Assembly: GCA_045538195.1 (NCBI GenBank)
Contig: JAZSRA010000110.1
Coordinates: 1-6,736, forward strand
Source of the DNA: SVTX01 sp045538195
GTDB taxonomy: Bacteria > Bacillota > Clostridia > Oscillospirales > CAG-272
Direction of reading: 5' to 3'
Length of the DNA stretch: 6,736 bases
How positions within the stretch are numbered: the first letter of the stretch is position 1; each line of letters starts with the position of its first letter. Below, piece after piece: positions 1-4,331 of the stretch. Below the pieces are notes generated by a model that saw only the letters and a list, made by a program, of their open reading frames with translations, was not told the DNA's origin and made no database searches. The translations under genes and the position numbers were made by a program.

Positions 1-94
1 TCGGCAGAGCCGACGAAATGGGTTTGTTGATTTTAAAGAAGAGAAATCCTTCTTATAATTTTGATTTGTAGCCGTAATCTTATTGTAATTTTTT
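1..94. other. Intergenic AT-rich flank, left edge
   Basis: No gene is supported here. Visible items are a tiny hairpin at 1-13 (TCGGC/GCCGA, 3-base loop), a 6-bp hairpin at 36-54 (AAGAAG/CTTCTT, 7-base loop) and a weak rightward promoter-like pair, TTGATT at 61-66 and TGTAAT at 84-89 with a 17-base spacer, pointing into the repeat that follows. The stretch may itself belong to the repeat: the right copy is cut off by the window end, so homology further outward cannot be tested. Confidence 0.4.
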
Positions 95-99
95 GCTTT

Positions 100-130
100 G
101 TCGCGTGAGCGACCTTTCCCGAAGGGAAAG
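100..130 (+). other. Two back-to-back hairpins in left repeat
   Basis: GTCGC (100-104) pairs with GCGAC (109-113) around GTGA, a GNRA-type tetraloop on this strand. It is followed without spacer by CTTTCCC (114-120) pairing with GGGAAAG (124-130) around GAA. On the opposite strand the second hairpin reads C-TTCG-G, a stable UUCG-type loop. The block is identical in the right copy (6701-6731). Adjacent stems without a spacer could stack coaxially. The likely transcribed strand cannot be told from this alone. Confidence 0.75.
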
Positions 131-190
131 CTTTGTTGAGAATAAAAGTTTGATATTGTTGTAAGCCGTACTCCCCTATATTAACCCAAT

Positions 191-215
191 GGGGTTGGGG
201 GACACGGGGGAGGGG
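191..215 (+). other. G-quadruplex candidate in left repeat
   Basis: Four G tracts on the + strand read G4-TT-G5-ACAC-G5-A-G4, with loops of 2, 4 and 1 bases, which fits the usual four-tract quadruplex pattern with very short loops. The 25 bases are identical to the right copy on the opposite strand. A competing duplex exists: bases 203-215 can pair with 268-282 over about 12 bp with one small internal loop and one G-T pair, enclosing the hairpin at 224-259. Confidence 0.6.
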
Positions 216-223
216 CTGTCGCG

Positions 224-259
224 ACGAATAAAAACGCGGCTTGCTGCCTTTTTATTCGT
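224..259. other. 11-bp A/T-rich hairpin in left repeat
   Basis: ACGAATAAAAA (224-234) is the exact reverse complement of TTTTTATTCGT (249-259). The 14-base loop contains a further GGC/GCC mini-stem (238-240 with 246-248) followed directly by five T. The A-tract, GC stem, T-tract order resembles a weak bidirectional intrinsic terminator. The 11-bp stem is kept in the right copy although bases inside the loop differ. Confidence 0.6.
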
Positions 260-295
260 AAGACCCGCCCCTATCCTCCGTGCGGCTTTCCTTTG

Positions 296-329
296 GTTAC
301 TTTCCTGCAGCTGGTGGCAGGAAAGTAAC
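296..329. other. 13-bp terminal hairpin of left repeat
   Basis: GTTACTTTCCTGC (296-308) pairs perfectly with GCAGGAAAGTAAC (317-329) around the loop AGCTGGTG. The right copy has the same loop but a stem that differs at four base pairs, each changed on both sides so pairing is kept. The structure, rather than the exact stem sequence, appears conserved. Confidence 0.85.
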
Positions 330-367
330 ATACAAACTCACAGATAAATCAAAATTTGAAGTCAAGA

Positions 368-405
368 CGCAAAAACAGAGACCGTAAAAAGTCTCTGTTT
401 TTGCG
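368..405 (-). terminator. Intrinsic terminator of the proB-Sel1 unit
   Basis: A perfect 15-bp stem (368-382 with 391-405) closes an 8-base loop. The GC-containing core CAGAGAC/GTCTCTG is followed by five T on either strand, so it could act in both directions. It begins one base after the stop codon of the Sel1-repeat gene, whose TAA occupies 409-407, so the stem would lie almost against a terminating ribosome. Confidence 0.9.
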
Positions 406-406
406 C

Positions 407-2716
407 TTATTTATCCGACAACGCCATATAGCGTCTTGCCGCCTCCACGTGTCCCGCTGACGCGGCTTTTCTGTAATAGGAGCGAGCCTCACGCTTGTTC
501 TTTATACCCGTTCCCGAGCCTTCCTCACAGCAAAGTCCGTAGCTGTACGCCGCATTGACGTTTCCTCTGTCCGCCGCAAGCTTCAACCATCTGACCGCCT
601 CTGCGTCGTTTTCGTTTAATCCCACACCGTGACGCAGACACCAGCCGTAGCTGTACGAAGCGTCAACGTCGCCAAGCTCCGCGGCGATCTTGTAGCATCT
701 TGCCGCGGCGACCTCATTCTTTTTAAGTAGCGCCTTGCCGTCAAAATATGCGTCTCCAAGCTTGTTCATAGCACTGCCGAATATTTCCTTCGACGGTACA
801 TCCTCGCCGATCTCTCCAAAATCGCTCTCATAATAGCTTTTCAGATCGCCGCCATTAACGTATATCTTTGAGATCTCCAATTGAGCGCCGTCATGACCCA
901 TCGAAGCGGCGAAGGCAATATTTTCAAATGCGCCCAAATAGGACCTGAGGGACGGCTCACGTTTTGCCATAAGCAGACCAAGACGGTACTGCGCCTCTAT
1001 TCTGCAATCGGTCTCATATTCCGCTTTTTCGTAAAAGCGTTGGGGAAAATCATTCAGCCCAGGGGCGCTTCTGACAATCGCTCCAACCGCTTTGGTGTAC
1101 CATCTCTCGGCATCGGATGAATTTTTGGCAACGCCACGCCCCTCATCGGCAAATCTTCCCATAGCCAGCATTGCGGGGACATATTCGTTTCGCGCCGCGC
1201 GGAGCATATACGTCCTTGCGTCGGAATGATCTGACCTTGAGCCTACACCCGTCAGTATCAGACGGCCGAGATTATACATCGCCTCTGCGTTTCCGTTCTC
1301 TGCGGCGGTCTTATAAAGACCTAATGCCGCCACGGAGTCACGCTTGACGCCTACCCCCTGCTCCAGGCACTTCGCCATAGCAAGATATGCGTCCTCGCAA
1401 GCAAGACCGTCAGGCACGCAGGCGAGCGCCTCGCCAAAGCTTGCAGCAGCCTTTTGGGCATCCTCGTCAACGCCCACGCCGAACAAATAACACTCGCCCT
1501 TCATGTACGCCGCGTCGGGGAAGCCAAGCTCCGCACCGCGACAAAACCACTCAAAGGCGATCTTTTCATCCTTTACGGTTCCCAAGCCCTTCAGATTGCA
1601 AAGTCCCAGCTTAAACGCGGCAGATGCGTTGGAGACGTCGCTCTCGTAGGCGCCAAGATAGCGGAGATAAGCAAGCTCCGGGTTTCTGACAGTACCCGAT
1701 CCTTCAAGACAGCAGTTGCCCACCTCGTACTCGGCAGACGAAAGTCCCGCTTCCGCCGCCATAGAAAACATTTTATATGCCGCAGAGGCACTTTTCTTGG
1801 TTCCTCTGCCGCTCTTGCTCATCATTCCCGCTTGGTACATGGCAGGAGCATAGCCCGCGTTAGCCGATTTATTATGGTAAGCAAATGCCTTTGCAAAATT
1901 TTGCTCAACGCCCACACCCTTGTCGTAGCAGAGCGCCAGACGGTACATGGCTATTAGGTTGCCTCCCTCTGCCGCCTTCTTGTAGTAAGAAAAAGCCGTT
2001 TCGACATCCTGCTCACAGCCGTCTCCGTCCTCATAGCAGATGCCGAGTCGGCAAGCCGCGTTGACGTTGCCAAGCTTCGCCGCTCTTTCGTAAAGCTCGA
2101 CGGCGTATTCCTTGTTCTGTACCACGCCGTGTCCGTAAAAATAGCAGCCTCCAAGATTGTTGAGCGCGGTGGCAGAGCCTTCCTCCGCCGCCCTTTCGTA
2201 AAGCCTTACTGCCATGGCGTAGTCGGTCTCGCACCCAACGCCCTCCTCGCGGCAGATGCCGAGGGTGCATATACTTTCTGTATGTCCTCTCTCTCCGCCG
2301 CGAAGAAGCATGTCAACGGCGGTCACGGGATCAGCATCGCAACCTATACCGTTCAAGTAGCAAATACCGAGATAATAATATCCCTCGCCCGAATCAAGCT
2401 TTGCCGCGTCCGAAAAGCATCGGAAGGCAAGAGAAGGATCATACCAAGGAGCATTTTTGTCGCCGTAAAGCTTGCCAAGGTATATAAATGACCTTGAGCA
2501 TCCCTCGTCTGCCGTCTTTTTAAGCTGCATAATGGCGTTTTCCACCGAAATGCTTCCGTCTTCCAGCTTGGCGACGGTATCATCGTAGGAAATATCGTCA
2601 GAAATATCGCTATCCAGACTGCTGAGATCCAAAGCAACTACGGTGTCGCTATCGTTGACTTGCGACCCGTCAACGCTACGCTCGGCATCGCGAAGATCAA
2701 TATTGTTTTCGCTCAT
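407..2716 (-). CDS. Large cytoplasmic Sel1-repeat (SLR) protein, 769 aa
   Basis: The protein is almost entirely Sel1-like repeats, helical pairs of about 36 residues with a LGxxYxxGxGV...A..yy.kAA..G pattern, which in known families form superhelical scaffolds for protein partners. Residues 1-45 are acidic, Asp/Ser-rich and probably disordered. A half repeat starts near 58, and about 17 to 18 units follow to the end, with a degenerate stretch near 545-645. No signal peptide or membrane segment is visible, so it should be cytoplasmic. The start is well supported: GGAGGAG (2730-2724) lies 7 bases before the ATG. It lies 39 bases after proB with no terminator between, so the two are probably co-transcribed. 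An odd trait is a Cys at the same repeat position in eleven units (119, 155, 191, 227, 263, 335, 373, 409, 450, 693, 729). No catalytic domain was seen; the partner and role are unknown. Confidence 0.95.
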   Translation of the reverse strand: MSENNIDLRDAERSVDGSQVNDSDTVVALDLSSLDSDISDDISYDDTVAKLEDGSISVENAIMQLKKTADEGCSRSFIYLGKLYGDKNAPWYDPSLAFRCFSDAAKLDSGEGYYYLGICYLNGIGCDADPVTAVDMLLRGGERGHTESICTLGICREEGVGCETDYAMAVRLYERAAEEGSATALNNLGGCYFYGHGVVQNKEYAVELYERAAKLGNVNAACRLGICYEDGDGCEQDVETAFSYYKKAAEGGNLIAMYRLALCYDKGVGVEQNFAKAFAYHNKSANAGYAPAMYQAGMMSKSGRGTKKSASAAYKMFSMAAEAGLSSAEYEVGNCCLEGSGTVRNPELAYLRYLGAYESDVSNASAAFKLGLCNLKGLGTVKDEKIAFEWFCRGAELGFPDAAYMKGECYLFGVGVDEDAQKAAASFGEALACVPDGLACEDAYLAMAKCLEQGVGVKRDSVAALGLYKTAAENGNAEAMYNLGRLILTGVGSRSDHSDARTYMLRAARNEYVPAMLAMGRFADEGRGVAKNSSDAERWYTKAVGAIVRSAPGLNDFPQRFYEKAEYETDCRIEAQYRLGLLMAKREPSLRSYLGAFENIAFAASMGHDGAQLEISKIYVNGGDLKSYYESDFGEIGEDVPSKEIFGSAMNKLGDAYFDGKALLKKNEVAAARCYKIAAELGDVDASYSYGWCLRHGVGLNENDAEAVRWLKLAADRGNVNAAYSYGLCCEEGSGTGIKNKREARSYYRKAASAGHVEAARRYMALSDK

Positions 2717-2755
2717 TGTAAAGCTCCTCCTCTCTTAAGAAATATACTCGGATCA

Positions 2756-3547
2756 TTAAGGCTTTTTTGCCACGAAACAGGTTCCCACACTCTCTCCGTC
2801 AAGCAATCGGTAGAGTATCTCGGGGTCCGAGCCGTTCATTATAAACATAGGTATTCCGTTTGACGTGACCATCTTTGCGGCGGTAAGCTTTGCTTCCATT
2901 CCGCCCGTTCCTCTGTCGGTACCAGCGCCGCCCGCAAAAGAAAGGATGGCGTCAACGTCATCAACCCGCGCGATAAATTTCGCGTCGGGATTTTTTCTGG
3001 GGTCGCTGTCAAAAAGTCCGTCTATGTCGGACAGATTGATAAGCGCGTCGGCGTGACAAAGATTCGCCACGTGAGCTGAAAGAATGTCGTTTCCTCCGAA
3101 TTTAACAAGCTCGTCGGTGGACACCGCGTCGTTTTCGTTAACTATCGGTACGCATCCCATACGGAGAAGAGTATTAAAGGTGTTTTCTGCGGCAACCCGA
3201 CGGACGGGGTTATCCACCACGTCGCGAGTCATAAGTATCTGACCAACCTTGTGTCCGTAGTCCGAGAAAAATCTGTCGTATATCTTCATCAGCTCGCTCT
3301 GACCGATAGACGCCATCGCCTGCTTTTCTTCAAGAGACTCGGGTCTGTGGCCAAGTCCCGCCTTGACAATTCCCGCGCTGACCGCGCCCGACGTCACAAG
3401 TATCACCTCTTTGCCCGAATTTTTAAGATCGGACAGCGTTTTGGCAAGCAGCTCTATTCTGCGCAGATTAAGTCTACCCGAGGAGTGTGTTAGGGTAGAA
3501 GAACCCACTTTTACCACGATCCTCTCGTAATTTTCAAAAAAACTCAT
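2756..3547 (-). CDS. proB: Glutamate 5-kinase, PUA-less form, 263 aa
   Basis: It phosphorylates L-glutamate with ATP to give gamma-glutamyl phosphate, the first step of proline synthesis, in the cytoplasm. The amino acid kinase fold is complete: VVKVGSSTLT at 11-20 with Lys13, VTSGAVSAG at 51-59, SIGQSELM at 80-87, PIVNENDAV at 134-142, GGNDILSAHVA at 151-161, SDIDGLFDSDP at 173-183 and GTGGMEAKLTAAK at 213-225. Lys13, Ser53, Asp140, Asn153, Asp154 and Lys220 match positions known to matter in the E. coli enzyme (numbering recalled, not aligned by program). The C-terminal PUA domain of the roughly 367-residue E. coli enzyme is absent; shorter forms exist in other bacteria, so this is not a truncation. 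The usual partner gene proA is not adjacent. The ATG lacks a clear Shine-Dalgarno and has a short dyad (3551-3563) in its place. A good leftward promoter lies at 3653-3681. Confidence 0.95.
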   Translation of the reverse strand: MSFFENYERIVVKVGSSTLTHSSGRLNLRRIELLAKTLSDLKNSGKEVILVTSGAVSAGIVKAGLGHRPESLEEKQAMASIGQSELMKIYDRFFSDYGHKVGQILMTRDVVDNPVRRVAAENTFNTLLRMGCVPIVNENDAVSTDELVKFGGNDILSAHVANLCHADALINLSDIDGLFDSDPRKNPDAKFIARVDDVDAILSFAGGAGTDRGTGGMEAKLTAAKMVTSNGIPMFIMNGSDPEILYRLLDGESVGTCFVAKKP

Positions 3548-3550
3548 AAA

Positions 3551-3563
3551 AAAGTGTCACTTT
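3551..3563. promoter_or_regulatory. Dyad immediately upstream of proB start
   Basis: AAAGTG-T-CACTTT is a perfect 6+6 inverted repeat ending 4 bases before the proB ATG, where a ribosome site would normally lie. A further CACTTT occurs at 3584-3589. It could be a DNA operator or, in the mRNA, a short 5-bp hairpin with a 3-base loop. No regulator family was recognised, and chance is possible in such AT-rich DNA. Confidence 0.3.
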
Positions 3564-3574
3564 CAAAAAAAATT

Positions 3575-3602
3575 TTGCAAAACCACTTTAAAAATTTATA
3601 AT
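3575..3602 (+). promoter_or_regulatory. Candidate sigma-A promoter for zapA-U32
   Basis: TTGCAA (3575-3580) and TATAAT (3597-3602) are separated by 16 bases, predicting a start near 3609 and a leader of about 147 bases. A second, weaker option is TTGATA (3634-3639) with TATACA (3655-3660) at a short 15-base spacing, whose -10 overlaps the leftward -10 element. In this AT-rich stretch several TATAAT-like boxes occur, so the assignment is tentative. Confidence 0.45.
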
Positions 3603-3652
3603 TTTGTATTATAATAATATAAAGAAGACGGTTTTGATATGTTATTGCTTTA

Positions 3653-3681
3653 ATTATACAACAAAAATCCCTCTTTTTCAA
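3653..3681 (-). promoter_or_regulatory. Sigma-A promoter for proB-Sel1
   Basis: On the minus strand TTGAAA (3681-3676) and a perfect TATAAT (3658-3653) are separated by exactly 17 bases. The predicted start near 3646 gives a leader of about 99 bases before the proB ATG. It is the best promoter match in the window. It points toward the candidate rightward promoter at 3575-3602, so the two leaders would overlap in antisense. Confidence 0.65.
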
Positions 3682-3712
3682 GTAAATTTTCAAAATAATG
3701 AAATTTATAGCA

Positions 3713-3731
3713 TCTCCGAGAAGCTCGGAGA
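3713..3731 (+). promoter_or_regulatory. Leader hairpin ahead of zapA ribosome site
   Basis: TCTCCGAG (3713-3720) pairs with CTCGGAGA (3724-3731) around AAG. The downstream arm contains CGGAG, which recurs at 3744-3748 in the zapA Shine-Dalgarno region. The upstream CTCCG could therefore pair either with its hairpin partner or with the ribosome site, giving two exclusive folds. No T-tract follows, so it is not a terminator. A regulatory role is inference. Confidence 0.45.
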
Positions 3732-3755
3732 CCGAATAACATACGGAGGAGCATT

Positions 3756-4316
3756 ATGAAACAGAAGTACACCCTTTCTATTGCCGACATGGAGATAAAC
3801 GTTATTACCGACGAACCCCACGAATCGGTGGAATACATAGTCGGGATACTTGACAGAAAAATGAGAGAGATTGCTCTCAAAAGCAAGAAATGCACTAAAA
3901 ACGAGGCGGCAGTGCTTTGCGCGCTCGATCTCTGCGCCGACAAGATAAGACTTAAGAAAGAGCTTGAGGAGGTCAGCGACACTCTCGAAGATAGAAACGA
4001 GAAATTTGAGCATCTCTGCGAAAAGCTTGAGCTTGTTCAGAAGAACAGCGAAAGGCTGGAAAGAGAACGCGAGAGGCTTGAAAGAGAGAACATTCGTCTG
4101 CATCAGATAATCGACGATATAAAGGCGGGTAAAGTGTCCGCCGACGAAGCTGACGCTGAGGCTGCTGCGGCTGAGGAAGCTGCGGCAGAGGCGATTGCCG
4201 ACGCGATTGCTGAGGCGGTTCCCGAGACCGACACCAAGGCGGTGGCAAAGAAAAAAGCGCCCGGCAAGAGCCGCGTTGGCTCGATGTTCGACCTGCTCAC
4301 CTTTACCGACATCTGA
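3756..4316 (+). CDS. zapA: ZapA-like cell division protein with extended C-terminal tail, 186 aa
   Basis: ZapA binds FtsZ and helps cross-link its filaments at the division ring. Residues 1-60 fit the ZapA globular domain: a short strand with IADMEINVITDEP, then SVEYIVGILDRKMREIA and the ALDLCADKIRLKKEL helix. A long charged coiled coil follows at about 62-122. Known ZapA proteins are mostly near 85-110 residues, so the rest is an extension: an Ala/Glu-rich low-complexity segment (about 128-155), a basic stretch (161-173) and a terminal hydrophobic-acidic peptide, GSMFDLLTFTDI. That peptide looks like a docking motif on a flexible tether, which is inference. GGAGGAG at 3745-3751 just before the ATG fixes the start. 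The gene stops 15 bases before the U32 gene and is probably its operon partner, a pairing I recall from Clostridia. The N-terminal match is by eye; the general assignment is firmer than the tail function. Confidence 0.87.
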   Translation: MKQKYTLSIADMEINVITDEPHESVEYIVGILDRKMREIALKSKKCTKNEAAVLCALDLCADKIRLKKELEEVSDTLEDRNEKFEHLCEKLELVQKNSERLERERERLERENIRLHQIIDDIKAGKVSADEADAEAAAAEEAAAEAIADAIAEAVPETDTKAVAKKKAPGKSRVGSMFDLLTFTDI

Positions 4317-4331
4317 TAGGGTCGCAAGTAT

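Larger units (their letters stand above)
95..331 (+). repeat. Structured intergenic repeat, left copy (inverted partner at 6500-6736)
   Basis: The reverse complement of 6500-6736 aligns with this stretch over its whole length, at roughly 80 percent identity by eye. Fully conserved blocks are 95-130, the G-rich block 186-215 and the hairpin base around 217-244. Divergence concentrates in the linker 131-148, in 261-279 and in the terminal stem. In order the copy holds two adjacent hairpins (100-130), a four-tract G run (191-215), an A/T-rich hairpin (224-259) and a 13-bp hairpin (296-329). No open reading frame with a ribosome site was recognised in it. It lies beyond the terminator of the Sel1-repeat gene. 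The family is not recognised; a non-autonomous mobile repeat or a structured RNA are both possible. The inner limit near 331 is visible; the outer limit at 95 is set only by the end of the window. Confidence 0.9.

Noticed and set aside
61..96. Promoter-like TTGATT-N17-TGTAAT whose start would fall at the first base of the left repeat
   Set aside because: The match is modest, and the coincidence is not meaningful: the apparent repeat edge at 95 is set by where the window cuts the right copy. It is mentioned in the flank entry only.
95..331. Insertion sequence or terminal inverted repeats of one composite transposon
   Set aside because: There is no transposase or recombinase in the window, no target duplication can be seen, and the enclosed genes are housekeeping types.
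95..331. CRISPR array
   Set aside because: The palindromes differ from one another, are not regularly spaced and are not separated by unique spacers; no cas gene is present.
1454..1957. Open frame of 167 codons on the + strand inside the Sel1-repeat gene
   Set aside because: It is antisense to a well-supported repeat protein, lacks a ribosome site and family motifs, and arises from the periodic codon pattern of the repeats.
407..2716. Sel1-repeat protein as a secreted effector
   Set aside because: The N-terminus is acidic and disordered with no signal peptide or membrane segment, and no secretion genes are nearby.
2756..3547. proB as a truncated pseudogene because the PUA domain is missing
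   Set aside because: All kinase motifs are intact, the frame ends cleanly after the kinase fold, and PUA-less glutamate kinases are known.
3548..3646. T-box or proline-responsive leader upstream of proB
   Set aside because: The leader of about 99 bases is AT-rich, has no T-box AGGGTGG-like core and no terminator hairpin with T-tract before the gene.
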